This document shows, piece after piece, positions 13,205 through 22,301 of a stretch of DNA of 22,907 nt. The stretch covers positions 1-22,907 of IMG/VR virus record IMGVR_UViG_3300023215_001257; one strand, 5' to 3'. How positions within the stretch are numbered: position 1 is the first letter of the stretch; the number at the start of each line of letters is the position of its first letter. Made by a program: the position numbers and the translations under genes. Below the pieces are notes generated by a model, which saw only the letters and a list, made by a program, of their open reading frames with translations, was not told where the DNA came from and searched no databases. Origin of the DNA: a virus.

Positions 13205-16200
13205 TATGGGTTTACCTCTATTTCAGCGCCAGCAGTTTCAGCACTTAACTCGTAAGTTTCATTTCCTCCAAAAGCAAGTACTGTCGGGTCAACATTGTTA
13301 ATTCTTAACTTTAATCTTTTACTTGAAGTCAGAACATCTAAAGTTATGTCTGAGGATGCTATACCTGTTATCCTATCTACTCCGCTTTGATTAGTGATTT
13401 TAAATGTGCCAGTACAAGTTATTGATGAGGGGGCAGATGTGTAACCTGTTATATCTTTAACCATAAAGAGTGTATTTGTATTTCTGTAAACAATACCCCC
13501 TAATTGATCTCCAATATTTTCACCTTTTAATGTGGTGAAATTAGTGTTTCCCTCTCCGTAAAGTTTTTTCCATTCTGTCCAACCTCGAGACCTTGTTGGC
13601 AACTCTCTAGTGTATACATCACCACTACCACTGCATGTGTGCCAAACTTGAGCTTGCCTATCTGGGGTGAAGATTTTATGTGTTAATACCGCATTACCAA
13701 CAAGCCCATCTGGTTTTGTTCCAGATGTACCGCTTGCAACAATAAACATACCAGATGAGTTATCAAAACCATCTAGATTTGAGATTGTTATCCCAGTATT
13801 AGATGAGCCATCAATACCCAGACCAAAATCAAGAGGGTTAACACTGTTTCCGCTGTCGTAAATTTTATTCCAAACTTGCCAGACACCACCTAAACGCTCT
13901 CTGTAATATCTAACAGAACCGCTGGATGCACTCCCAACCTCTATCGCGTCTTGGGTTGCCTTATCCTCGTCAATTTCAGTATGACGTACAGAAAACAGTG
14001 TGTTGGAAGGTGCACCAACCGTATTGTCTGTTCTGTTAACGTACTCCCCCGACCTTGTTATTGTGTTGAAGTTTTCTGTAGATGCAACCAATCCTGACTC
14101 TGTAGCCCATTCAATACCTGTTGGCGTTCTTACCATGTTGTCATAAACAATAGCGTTATTCGCTTTCACTTCATCCACAACACCTTCAGCGTTCGTTGCT
14201 CCAACCAGATCAATTTGGTTATCTTTTACCGTGTAATTCTCAATTGTTGAAGTTCCATCTTCTATGAATATACCAGCAGTTAAAGCAGAATTCGGGCGGT
14301 GTAATGTATTGCCCGTCACAGAAAAACCACGCATAGGACCACCATCTAACGTTGAACCTATTCGTATAAATGAGCTATTACATAAACTTATTTTATTACT
14401 TTCAATTACGCTATAACCAGCATCCTGAACCCATATACCATCTTCTGCGTTTTCTATTTGGTTAGATGTGATTATCAAGCCATCACGGTTATCACCGCCA
14501 GCAGCTTTCACAGCTGATTTTAAATCACTAAACACGTTACCTGATATAAGGGCATTTTTAACGTAACCCCGATTGTCATTTGGATTGTAAAAATCTACAC
14601 CGTTAGTTAGCTTTTGACCGTTTGTACCTCTAATTGTGTTACCAGTTATTGTTAAACCGTCAATTTTAACCTGTGAATTACTTGTGGTAATAGCCGCAAA
14701 TTCATTACCTGAGGTGTTAAGAGACCTAATGTGGTTATTTGAAATAGCTATGTTTTTAAACTCATCACCTCTATGCTCAAACACTATTACGTGATTTTTT
14801 GCTTGTAAAAAGTTTTCAGTGATAGTTATATTTGAAACTGGGCCTGTTAAGTCTCTATCTTGATGCTGCTCCATCGCAATACAAGGCGTATTAGTTGTGA
14901 ATACACGGTTGCCAGACATTACGCCATAGCTCCAACCGTCAATCATTTGCAAACCTTCATTGCCTGGGTTGATACAGGTGTTATATAGCGCCCAACCATG
15001 TTGACCAGATTGGAATATGATCGCCCCGTTTCCGTTATCCTCTGTTTTGCATCGTATAGCATAACAGTTTTTAACGGGCCCTAAATTCTCAAGAGCAACA
15101 CCAGTAACACCACCTTGCGCTATTTGCGTAAACAATATTCCGTGGTTTGACGTGTCAACAGCTTCTGTTTCGTAAACGATAACATCATCTGAATTAGTGA
15201 CCGTCACTCCGTTTAAACCTTCAATAGCACTGCCAACTTCATCAACGTTACCTATTAAGCGTTTAGCTTTGAACTTAATGTTGTTTGCTGTATGGATTGT
15301 GACCATTGATTCTAAAAGAGTATCTGAAGCAACAATGGTACAAGATAAGTCAACATTAATATTGGAACCAGTGACCACAACAGTATCTTCTACTGTTAAT
15401 GTCCCACCTGCACTTTTTACCGTTACTTGGTTACTTGTTAGCGATGCGTATTTTAACGCAGCGTTAAGGCTGTCTAGTGATAACCCGCCAAATTGCTCCA
15501 CGCTTATAACATTATTGTTAAAAACGGCTTTAGCTTGCAAACCATTGCGCAGATTAATGTAACCGCCTTCTACTGTACCACTACCGCCGGGAACTACCAA
15601 GAATTGATTCCCGCCACCATCACCGTGAGCAGAATAGCCAAATGTTACTATTGAATCACCCACCTCAAGATTATCAAGCTCTAAACTTGCTAGCTCTGCT
15701 GTGGTGTACTTTCTTATAGATGTATCGCTATGAGCGTCCCTATCACTAGCGCCTAACTGGTCTTCGTGGGTTGTTGCGCTAACCTCTTTAAAGTTACTCG
15801 ACGTTGCTGGATTTGTTTGCGCGTTAACGTAAATAGGCAATTGGTTAGAGCCTACGTATGAGTAATACTTATTATCTGAATACACACCCACTTGATTTTT
15901 ATCAGTTATGGTGAAGCCAGAAACAAAAGCCCCAGCGTATCTATCTCCCCATATACTAAAGTGAGTTATGCTTTCAAATGTAACCTGCAAGTAATCGCTC
16001 GATGAGCTTGGGTTGGTGTTCGGTGCAACAGTTTTAATTGGTGCACCTGTACCAATGTAAATCCACGCATCCCCGTTACTATCTAAGCCAACATCATTAA
16101 ATAGTTCATAATCAAAGCCATCATTAAAAAGACCAACAACCCTAAAGCCCCGGCTCTTTTCCATTTTATCTATGGATGACTCTGCATCCGCTTCAAAATC

Positions 16201-16593
16201 TTCGATAGCTTTTACGCTGTTAACATTAAATGAGGTTAATGATTGCTGTGAAGAAGTTTTAAAAGAAGTAATTACCTCGTCACCTTCACTGTTTATGTTA
16301 ACAAGTATCGCGTCAAGCCTATTATTACCATTAGTATTAATGCCTGAAAGTATGCTACTCAATCTGGAATCGCCTAAATCTTGCAAATCCACAATTACGT
16401 TATCAACTCTTATTTGTCCGTTAGCTTCAAGATCTGAAACTATATCTTCAAACTCACCTTGTAATTTAAGCCAAGATTTTTTGGGCTGTGGGCCATAACG
16501 AGTTATTAGTTCAATGTCCTCGTTCGTAAGTTTGTAAAGGTCCTGCAAATCCCTAAATCCATTCTCGAAATCTTGAACTGTAGGCATTGTCAT
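13204..16593 (-). CDS. tail spike/fibre with parallel beta-helix and pyocin-knob-like repeats
   Basis: This 1129-residue product is the likely host-surface binding or capsule-degrading protein. Residues 1-150 are polar and helical, with repeated 'LQDLGDSRLSSIL..NGNNRLDAIL' type units. From about 364 (FGGLSLDSLNAALKYAS) a pectate-lyase-like start leads into many short 'ITGNTI', 'ISGNVF', 'ITSNQI', 'IESNKI', 'VTGNTL' turns (about 560-810), typical of a right-handed beta-helix. Two related modules follow at about 849-911 and 948-1009, each ending W..W.K.Y (QVWNKIYDSGN, TEWKKLYGEGN), resembling pyocin_knob domains. The last 100 residues form a distinct beta-rich end. GAGGA lies 7 bases before ATG. 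Catalytic residues cannot be assigned. Confidence 0.88.
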   Translation of the reverse strand: MTMPTVQDFENGFRDLQDLYKLTNEDIELITRYGPQPKKSWLKLQGEFEDIVSDLEANGQIRVDNVIVDLQDLGDSRLSSILSGINTNGNNRLDAILVNINSEGDEVITSFKTSSQQSLTSFNVNSVKAIEDFEADAESSIDKMEKSRGFRVVGLFNDGFDYELFNDVGLDSNGDAWIYIGTGAPIKTVAPNTNPSSSSDYLQVTFESITHFSIWGDRYAGAFVSGFTITDKNQVGVYSDNKYYSYVGSNQLPIYVNAQTNPATSSNFKEVSATTHEDQLGASDRDAHSDTSIRKYTTAELASLELDNLEVGDSIVTFGYSAHGDGGGNQFLVVPGGSGTVEGGYINLRNGLQAKAVFNNNVISVEQFGGLSLDSLNAALKYASLTSNQVTVKSAGGTLTVEDTVVVTGSNINVDLSCTIVASDTLLESMVTIHTANNIKFKAKRLIGNVDEVGSAIEGLNGVTVTNSDDVIVYETEAVDTSNHGILFTQIAQGGVTGVALENLGPVKNCYAIRCKTEDNGNGAIIFQSGQHGWALYNTCINPGNEGLQMIDGWSYGVMSGNRVFTTNTPCIAMEQHQDRDLTGPVSNITITENFLQAKNHVIVFEHRGDEFKNIAISNNHIRSLNTSGNEFAAITTSNSQVKIDGLTITGNTIRGTNGQKLTNGVDFYNPNDNRGYVKNALISGNVFSDLKSAVKAAGGDNRDGLIITSNQIENAEDGIWVQDAGYSVIESNKISLCNSSFIRIGSTLDGGPMRGFSVTGNTLHRPNSALTAGIFIEDGTSTIENYTVKDNQIDLVGATNAEGVVDEVKANNAIVYDNMVRTPTGIEWATESGLVASTENFNTITRSGEYVNRTDNTVGAPSNTLFSVRHTEIDEDKATQDAIEVGSASSGSVRYYRERLGGVWQVWNKIYDSGNSVNPLDFGLGIDGSSNTGITISNLDGFDNSSGMFIVASGTSGTKPDGLVGNAVLTHKIFTPDRQAQVWHTCSGSGDVYTRELPTRSRGWTEWKKLYGEGNTNFTTLKGENIGDQLGGIVYRNTNTLFMVKDITGYTSAPSSITCTGTFKITNQSGVDRITGIASSDITLDVLTSSKRLKLRINNVDPTVLAFGGNETYELSAETAGAEIEVNP

Positions 16594-16595
16594 AT

Positions 16596-17060
16596 CTAAT
16601 TCCTCTTATTTACACAAATCGCCAAAGCGTTTAACAAATTATACCAACCTTCTTCAGGAGCTTCCGAACTGTTTATTAAATTCCAAAAGTCTTGGTCTAT
16701 AACACCGACTTCCTTAACATCAACACTCATTGTTAAACGCCAGTTCATATAGTTTACATAATTAGCTTTATATTTACCACCAATTATGCGAATTAAACGA
16801 TTAACAACGCCCCCGCCAGTCGCTAAAGGACATTCAAACCAGTCATTACCATTGTTAACATTGTAAGCTAAAAAAGCTTTAAACGCTTCGAAACCCCCAT
16901 CGTCAATTTCAAAAGTTACGCTTGCTGAATAAGAAGTACGTTTGGTCAAAGCTCGTTGTCTTACGTGCCCGCTAGACATTGACGTACGGCTAGTATTAGG
17001 AGTAGCTGTGACATTAAAGCTGGTTGACGGGTTCGGTAAGTGTTTTGGCCATTTTTCCAT
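16596..17060 (-). CDS. minor tail protein (conserved, function unassigned)
   Basis: This encodes 154 residues starting in a TAATG overlap with the tape measure stop, with AGGAG upstream. It contains SYSASVTFEIDDGGFEAFKAFL and NDWFECPLATGGGVVNRLIRIIGGKY, a pattern shared by small minor tail proteins found directly after tape measure genes in siphophages (the position of lambda M). It probably forms part of the distal tail or tip. Function is from position and general similarity. Confidence 0.75.
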   Translation of the reverse strand: MEKWPKHLPNPSTSFNVTATPNTSRTSMSSGHVRQRALTKRTSYSASVTFEIDDGGFEAFKAFLAYNVNNGNDWFECPLATGGGVVNRLIRIIGGKYKANYVNYMNWRLTMSVDVKEVGVIDQDFWNLINSSEAPEEGWYNLLNALAICVNKRN

Positions 17061-19462
17061 TAGGCGCTCCTACTCATATTGGTGTATGTTGTCTCAAGTG
17101 CGTTTGAAAAATCATTCCCACCCTCTTGAACGTCTGTAGTTAATTCATCTTTCACTTGCTTAATAATAAATTCTATCGTTTCGTTACCTTCCGCGTCTTG
17201 GGTGCGTTGCTCCTCAACTTCAGTGTTAGGTACTTGGTTGATGAAATTGACCACAGTGGATCCTCCACCGCCTTTCACAGCGTCCATTGTTTGTTTACGA
17301 CTCATAACCTGCGCGGGTCCGCTGATAAACTCCGGTCCAAACTCACCCACTAAACCCACACCACCTTCAGGTATTTGTCCACCGTTATCGTGCGCACTAA
17401 ACGTAGTTCCTGAAATTGTTGAAACAACACCAGCAGTTGTTGAAACGACACTTGCAAGCGCTGGTATCATAGCAGGCCAACCAAGCTCCGCAGCTTTTGC
17501 AATACCTGTCTGTATACTCATTATTGAGTCTGCAATTGAAAAGGCTTTGCTAACCGCAAACATTGCTTTATATGTTTTGCTTTGCTCATCTCCAGCACTT
17601 TTAGCCAGTTCCGCAAGGTTTCCAAACAAAGCAGCACTCTGGCTTACTACCAATTGCGTTCTTGCTTTTTCCAAATCCGCTATTTTATTATTGCGAGCGT
17701 TTGTAAGCTTTTCTTCAAGCTTTGTCCTATCTTCTTCAGTTATGGCTGTGTTAGAAAGTATTAATTCCCGTCTCTGTTCGAACTCGCTTTGAATACGTTC
17801 TAACTCGCCTTGGAACGTATCATCTTCAGCAAACTCACCTAAAGCCTGCTCAGCAAACTCAGCGTCTAAACGTTGTTTAAGTTCGTTTTGCTGTATACTA
17901 CCTTCTTCGGTGTTAGCAAGTAGCATTTCAAGTCGTCTGTCATAGCTTTCCTGAATTACTTCTTCTTCGGTACGTAAGCTTAAACGGAGCTTTTCAATAG
18001 CAGCATCATCAAACCCGCCAGTGGTTCCTCCACCGTCTTCGCCTTCACCTTCACCGCCAACCTTAAATTCAGCTAAACGGTCACCCGTCGCACTAGCGCG
18101 AGCTTCCTGAACTTGGTTCCACTTTTCACGTAGCTTTTCACCCTTTTCAATTTGAGCATCAAAGCTACCTAAAGCAGCGGTTCTTTCATCCATAATGGCC
18201 ACAACACTATCACGTCTTAGCTGCGCAGTAACTTCCGCTTCTTCCTCTGCTTTTGCAATACGTGCGTTAACACCCTTATTAAACTCCGCGTCCAGTGCAG
18301 CTAAGTTACCAGCAAGGTCATAATCAGTTGTCGGGTCTAACGCTTCCTTAAGTGCTGTACCGTAAACCTTCGCCCGTTCAACACCCAAGTCAAAAAAGCT
18401 AAGAAACGTGTCTATAGTAGCTTCGCCGTATATTTTAGCGTAATCAACCATCACAGCAAGCTCAACCGCTGCAAGCTTAATAAGGGTTTCAACTTCTATA
18501 GGTAGGTGTTTCAACGCAAATATAAATGCGTCTACAGCACTGTCACCGTTCTTTTTCCATTCGCCAGGTACTTTACCCCACAAATCCGAAATAAAGTCAA
18601 ACGCGTCAGCTACAGCGGTAGCTATACCACTAAATTGTCCAGTAATAGCTTCTATGTACGCACCTAACTCACCGCTTTCAAGCATTGCAGTAAATTCTTC
18701 TATGGCACTTGTGGCCATTCGAACAGTTGTCTCTATTACATCCCCGACACCGGATTTTGAAATGGTTAGGAATGCTTTGTCCCAAGCATCGCCCATGTTA
18801 GACATAGCACCGTCAAGTGTTTTCATGCGCTCAGTCATTGCACCCGCAAAGTTATTTTCACCAAGCTTAGTAAGATACTCTTCAATTTCAGCTGCATTGA
18901 ACTTAACGGTTTCTTTAACTCCACGAAAAGTAAATGTTACGTTATCCCCTTCTTTTTTAGAGCGTATACCAAATTCTTTTAAACGTTCAAATTCACCCGT
19001 CGTGGCATCCGCTACCGCTTCAACCATTTGTATCATGTCTTTACCCATTGCGGAGGCAGTGTCACCGTAAGACATCATGGCGCGCTCGGAAGGTGTTAAA
19101 CCTAAGTTTACAAGTTTGGTGAAACCTTCTGTAGCTTGCTGAAGGTCATAAGGGGTTTGTGTCGCGAAGTCTTGTATGGCAACAAAAGCACGAGCGGCAT
19201 TTTCAGCGTTACCTGTCGCTGTAATAAGCTGTGCATTGAGAACGTCAAATTCCCTTGTAACGCTAGTGACTTTCATTATGCCCGCTACAGCGCTCGCAGC
19301 AAGCGCAGCAGGGCCTACAAAACGACTAAACGAGCTAGTTAACCCGTCCGTTGCGCGTTCCGCTTTTGTACCTGAACGTGTTAAACCGTCTAAGCGCTTA
19401 TTGGCTACAGCAGCCTCTAAGGAGTCTACCTTGATTCTTAAGCTAGCAATATCTTCAGACAT
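17060..19462 (-). CDS. tail tape measure protein
   Basis: This encodes 800 residues. It is the longest mostly helical tail protein, starting with a coiled-coil (DIASLRIKVDSLEAAVANKR). The segment at about 70-240 has the tape measure pattern 'FDxLNAQLITATGN', 'FATQTPYDLQQATEGFTKL', 'MGKDMIQMVEAVADATTGEFERLKEFGI' and 'GAMSNMGDAWDKAFLTIS'. Charged coiled-coil runs through about 470-620, a hydrophobic region at about 640-690 follows, and the C-terminus has GLVGEFGPEFI, common in these proteins. At about 1.5 angstrom per residue the tail would be roughly 120 nm. The start overlaps the chaperone extension by 8 bases. Confidence 0.95.
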   Translation of the reverse strand: MSEDIASLRIKVDSLEAAVANKRLDGLTRSGTKAERATDGLTSSFSRFVGPAALAASAVAGIMKVTSVTREFDVLNAQLITATGNAENAARAFVAIQDFATQTPYDLQQATEGFTKLVNLGLTPSERAMMSYGDTASAMGKDMIQMVEAVADATTGEFERLKEFGIRSKKEGDNVTFTFRGVKETVKFNAAEIEEYLTKLGENNFAGAMTERMKTLDGAMSNMGDAWDKAFLTISKSGVGDVIETTVRMATSAIEEFTAMLESGELGAYIEAITGQFSGIATAVADAFDFISDLWGKVPGEWKKNGDSAVDAFIFALKHLPIEVETLIKLAAVELAVMVDYAKIYGEATIDTFLSFFDLGVERAKVYGTALKEALDPTTDYDLAGNLAALDAEFNKGVNARIAKAEEEAEVTAQLRRDSVVAIMDERTAALGSFDAQIEKGEKLREKWNQVQEARASATGDRLAEFKVGGEGEGEDGGGTTGGFDDAAIEKLRLSLRTEEEVIQESYDRRLEMLLANTEEGSIQQNELKQRLDAEFAEQALGEFAEDDTFQGELERIQSEFEQRRELILSNTAITEEDRTKLEEKLTNARNNKIADLEKARTQLVVSQSAALFGNLAELAKSAGDEQSKTYKAMFAVSKAFSIADSIMSIQTGIAKAAELGWPAMIPALASVVSTTAGVVSTISGTTFSAHDNGGQIPEGGVGLVGEFGPEFISGPAQVMSRKQTMDAVKGGGGSTVVNFINQVPNTEVEEQRTQDAEGNETIEFIIKQVKDELTTDVQEGGNDFSNALETTYTNMSRSA

Positions 19463-19787
19463 TAGTATATGATTCCCAATATATAGTATCTAGTTTTTTG
19501 ATAACCTCCACTTCCCAAGGAAGTGGCTCGTTACCTGTTAATTCACACCAGCTTTTAATTTCAGTAAACGTTAGAGGGCTAGCACCCTGAAGTTCTAAAT
19601 ACCAGTTAACAATATATTGCAAATTGTCATCCAGCTTAACTCTATCCCTTAACTTAGCAGGTAACTTCCCTGTTGCCTTGTACACCTGCATTAAGTGATC
19701 CTTCAGTGGTACTTTAGATCCTTTAGGTGGTTTAGAAAGTTCTACCTCACTTCTAGCCCACTCATAAACCGCTGTAGCCTTTAAGCG
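19455..19787 (-). CDS. tail assembly chaperone frameshift extension (T part of a G-T fusion)
   Basis: This is the second part of the tail assembly chaperone pair, as in lambda G/GT. It is read in the -1 frame after the slippery site at 19787-19793, from CGC at 19787 to the stop at 19455, giving 110 residues with no interruption. An ATG at 19691 starts a 78-residue ORF in the same frame, but it has no clear ribosome site and the reading frame upstream of it is open and coding-like (KATAVYEWARSEVELSKPPK). The full fusion would be about 228 residues. It ends over the start of the tape measure gene, the protein it is expected to chaperone. Confidence 0.82.
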   Translation of the reverse strand, partial: RLKATAVYEWARSEVELSKPPKGSKVPLKDHLMQVYKATGKLPAKLRDRVKLDDNLQYIVNWYLELQGASPLTFTEIKSWCELTGNEPLPWEVEVIKKLDTIYWESYTNV

Positions 19788-20140
19788 AAAAAAGCTCGAC
19801 GGTTCGCTGCAAACTGATTAATAGCTTCTGTAATTTGCGGAGCTTCTGTTAGCAGTTTGACCACATTAGGTTCATTACAAGGTTGTTCAAAAGTCCAATC
19901 CACAACAATTGAAGCGATCAGTTTGATACGTAACTTTTCAATTTCTTCGCTGCGCATTTCTTCATCTAACGTTTTGTCTAATTCAAGAGCTGCCCGTTTC
20001 ATTTGAACTTCACTCTTTTTGAACTTGTCACTGTCCACCCCTAGTACGGTAATGGTGTGTTCACTCTTTTCACCGCTAGGTAGATATAATGGTAAAACTT
20101 TGCCTTCGTTGGCTCGCTGACGGGTAAAAAACTCTTCCAT
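19781..20140 (-). CDS. tail assembly chaperone (lambda G-like)
   Basis: This encodes 119 residues between the tail tube and tape measure genes. It contains LYLPSGEKSEHTITVLGVDSD, a helical middle, and a C-terminal FAANRRAFFA, a common end for phage tail chaperones of the G type. These proteins coat the tape measure before the tube polymerises around it. The slippery sequence lies three codons before the stop, so a fraction of ribosomes should produce the longer GT form. Confidence 0.88.
   Translation of the reverse strand: MEEFFTRQRANEGKVLPLYLPSGEKSEHTITVLGVDSDKFKKSEVQMKRAALELDKTLDEEMRSEEIEKLRIKLIASIVVDWTFEQPCNEPNVVKLLTEAPQITEAINQFAANRRAFFA
19787..19793 (-). other. programmed -1 frameshift site (T TTT TTC)
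   Basis: On the minus strand the end of the G gene reads GCT TTT TTC GCT TAA. In the zero frame this is a perfect X XXY YYZ heptamer, T TTT TTC. A -1 slip re-pairs both tRNAs on TTT and continues CGC TTA AAG into the downstream open frame. No strong downstream stem-loop is obvious to me by eye. Confidence 0.82.
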
Positions 20141-20159
20141 TATTTTAACTCCAATGTAT

Positions 20160-21092
20160 TTAAGCTGGAACTCGCTCTACTGTAATATTAGTTCCGGTTG
20201 CTGGGTCTAACAGCGCCTGGAAAGGCATTGTTAGTGTGATAGGGCCTTCACCAGATACATCCGGTTGACCACCTGTGTAAAGGAAACGTGGAATTGTTAC
20301 ATTAAGAACATTACCATCTAGATCTGGAAGTTCTAACTTAATTTTACTTTCCGTTTCGTTTATGAATTTCTCAACTAAGCTACTGTCTTCAAAGAAAGCT
20401 GTAACAGAACCAGTAAGGTTTGAACGTCCTATAGATGGGTTGATTGAATTTTTATTACCAACTACGAATCGTGCCGCAATAGCATTTTGCAAGCTTAAAG
20501 ATATTTCGGTAACTACTGCAATTTCACCGCCACCTTCTTCGAGTGTACCAGTAAAAGAATCCAACGGTTTAGTAGTTGTAGGCTCGTCATAAGTAACCGT
20601 CCCCAAACTTGTCAAATCGCTTAATAACTCTTGGGACTGACCAAACACCGTAAACGTGCCCGTAATCATTGCGTTCGCTGTGATAGTTAACGTGAGGTTG
20701 TTCATTTCACAACCGCGATAAACATAGAATGGTTTCTGTCCCGCACTTAAGTCTTGAAAGTCACGTACGAACGTCCAACTATGGCGAATATCACTCCCAT
20801 GGATAGCTTCCGGAGTACCAGTCCACTCGGGTGAACAAAGTACACCCATTAAAAACTGATCAAAGCTCCCATAACTAAGTTCAAAGTTAATATCACCGCC
20901 CACCTGATTTGCACCGAGACGGAAATCAGCGATTTGTCGATCCGAACGAATTTCATTACTTTGCAATGAATCTTTTGTTAAGCCTAAGGTAGTGCCCGTA
21001 ATTCGGATAGTATCCAATACAGGGTTATTTGGTGTTACACCTTTAGTTGTTTCCGCTACTGCGTACAACTCGTGACGACTGCCGTCTGCCAT
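20160..21092 (-). CDS. major tail tube protein
   Basis: This encodes 310 residues. The pattern TRITGTTLG-like (TIRITGTTLGLTKDSLQSNE at about 27-46), DRQIADFRLGANQVGGDINF at about 51-70 and SYGSFDQFLMGVL at about 73-85 is typical of siphophage tail tube proteins. A beta-rich C-terminal part follows. The position between the tail terminator and chaperone genes agrees. GGAGAAT precedes the ATG. As the most abundant tail protein it should be visible in a virion proteome. Confidence 0.92.
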   Translation of the reverse strand: MADGSRHELYAVAETTKGVTPNNPVLDTIRITGTTLGLTKDSLQSNEIRSDRQIADFRLGANQVGGDINFELSYGSFDQFLMGVLCSPEWTGTPEAIHGSDIRHSWTFVRDFQDLSAGQKPFYVYRGCEMNNLTLTITANAMITGTFTVFGQSQELLSDLTSLGTVTYDEPTTTKPLDSFTGTLEEGGGEIAVVTEISLSLQNAIAARFVVGNKNSINPSIGRSNLTGSVTAFFEDSSLVEKFINETESKIKLELPDLDGNVLNVTIPRFLYTGGQPDVSGEGPITLTMPFQALLDPATGTNITVERVPA

Positions 21093-21101
21093 GTTATTCT
21101 C

Positions 21102-21524
21102 CTAAACAATACGCTTAGTTCGCGCATAGAAACGAACGGAAACGGAACGTCTAGCATAACCGCCAACATTTCGTATTCCACTAATAGAACTACCTGTAAG
21201 TTTAACGGCCTGTCCCTGATATTGCAAACCTTTTCCCGCGTGCAAGTTTGTACAGATTACATCACAAACATTAAGGAGTTGCCCTGCGCCTTTGTTTTGC
21301 AAAACATTAACGTCTATTTGCAAAACGCCTGGATTGTTATCTGTACCGCTGTCGCCTAATGTGGCCACATTAGTTTGCCCATTTAACACGCTCACCTTAA
21401 GCCAAACACCGTTACCCTTTTGCTCGTTAGTAAGCTCACGGTTCGGTTCTGACATTGGGTATGATAAACCAATCGCTTTGACCGCTTTGATTAAAGCTTG
21501 CTCTATATTAAAGAAACCGCTCAT
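21102..21524 (-). CDS. tail terminator-like protein (DUF4128)
   Basis: This encodes 140 residues. It has the DUF4128 pattern: an N-terminal helix (NIEQALIKAVKAIG), WLKVSVLNGQTNVATLGDSGTDNNPGVLQI with the 'G..G...PGxLQIDV' motif, and a C-terminal beta strand region. Such proteins occupy the place of the tail terminator (lambda U). It overlaps the previous gene by ATGA and is followed by the tail tube gene. Confidence 0.82.
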   Translation of the reverse strand: MSGFFNIEQALIKAVKAIGLSYPMSEPNRELTNEQKGNGVWLKVSVLNGQTNVATLGDSGTDNNPGVLQIDVNVLQNKGAGQLLNVCDVICTNLHAGKGLQYQGQAVKLTGSSISGIRNVGGYARRSVSVRFYARTKRIV

Positions 21525-21922
21525 TTAATTTTCCTCGCGTTAATCTTTACAATATTATCCCATCTTATAGTGTTTACTCGAACCATACCATTAGGTGCTT
21601 TTCCCGAAATACCATCAAACTCTATATACGTTGCATAAGGTAAGTTATTAACAAAGTAAACAACATCGCTAACATCCACATCTTTAAGCTTGCGCTTCAT
21701 GCGGTTAATAGCTGCGGAACCTGAAGGGTCTTCGCGTGTTGTTTCCGTGTCTACAGGGAAGTTGAACTCAGCGTACCAGTTATTACGAAGCACACCCTTA
21801 TCAACAGGAGTTTCAAGTATAATAGATGAAAACAAGTCCAAACAGGACGTTCGCAATACAGTAACGAAACGTCCTTGAGTTTTCTCACTAAATTTGCGCA
21901 GTTGTGAAGCGAACGTACTCAT
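21521..21922 (-). CDS. tail completion / neck protein (HK97 gp10-like)
   Basis: This encodes 133 residues. The motifs TPVDKGVLRNNWYAEF at about 39-54 and ATYIEFDGISGKAPNGMVRV at about 96-115 match the 'TPVDTGxLRxxW ... YAxxIExGxSxQAPxGMVRV' signature of HK97 gp10-like neck proteins. These join head and tail. ATGA overlaps both neighbours. Confidence 0.88.
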   Translation of the reverse strand: MSTFASQLRKFSEKTQGRFVTVLRTSCLDLFSSIILETPVDKGVLRNNWYAEFNFPVDTETTREDPSGSAAINRMKRKLKDVDVSDVVYFVNNLPYATYIEFDGISGKAPNGMVRVNTIRWDNIVKINARKIK

Positions 21923-22299
21923 CGTGTTATGTCCAGCATATAAACCACAGTTACGTCTGCGGGTTTAATTTCAGTAACCTTACTTAGCGGGTAAAGCGAA
22001 CCATCTATTTTAACGCTTTCAGTCGGTTTCGGTGCTGCACTTGCTTTCAGAATTAACACCTTTTTACCCATCCAAGTCGCGTCGCTACTCAACCCCGAAC
22101 CCGCCATATTGGCCACACTAATTGCAACGGTTTGGTCTGCTACCAGTCCGCCAACTTGTCGTGATGTAGGTGAGTCGTTTTTTAAAGTATCCTCATTGTA
22201 AGCGCCTGGCGTTTCTATGGTGTAAGTTGTGCCAAGCTCGTCAATAATACCATCAACTTCAGGAACTAGCTCGTTATAGAAAGCATCACTTAAAGCCAT
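21919..22299 (-). CDS. head-tail joining (head closure) protein
   Basis: This encodes 126 residues. It begins with a helix (SDAFYNELVPEVDGIIDELG), then a beta-barrel-like stretch with GLVADQTVAIS, WMGKKVLILKA and IDGSLYPLSKVTEIKPADVTVVYML, which fits the small SH3-like head closure proteins (SPP1 gp16 / HK97 gp9 type). The position between the adaptor and the gp10-like gene supports this. Name based on layout and pattern rather than a strong motif. Confidence 0.7.
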   Translation of the reverse strand: MALSDAFYNELVPEVDGIIDELGTTYTIETPGAYNEDTLKNDSPTSRQVGGLVADQTVAISVANMAGSGLSSDATWMGKKVLILKASAAPKPTESVKIDGSLYPLSKVTEIKPADVTVVYMLDITR

Positions 22300-22301
22300 A
22301 A

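Noticed and set aside
15197-15562. 121-residue rightward ORF opposite the spike gene
   Set aside because: Antisense to the beta-helix region, no ribosome site, no recognisable motif.
17202-17792. 196-residue rightward ORF opposite the tape measure gene
   Set aside because: It is antisense to a well-supported gene, has no ribosome site and its Ser/Leu/Pro-rich composition is typical of a shadow frame.
18654-19070. 138-residue rightward ORF opposite the tape measure gene
   Set aside because: Same reason: shadow of the tape measure coding frame with no independent support.
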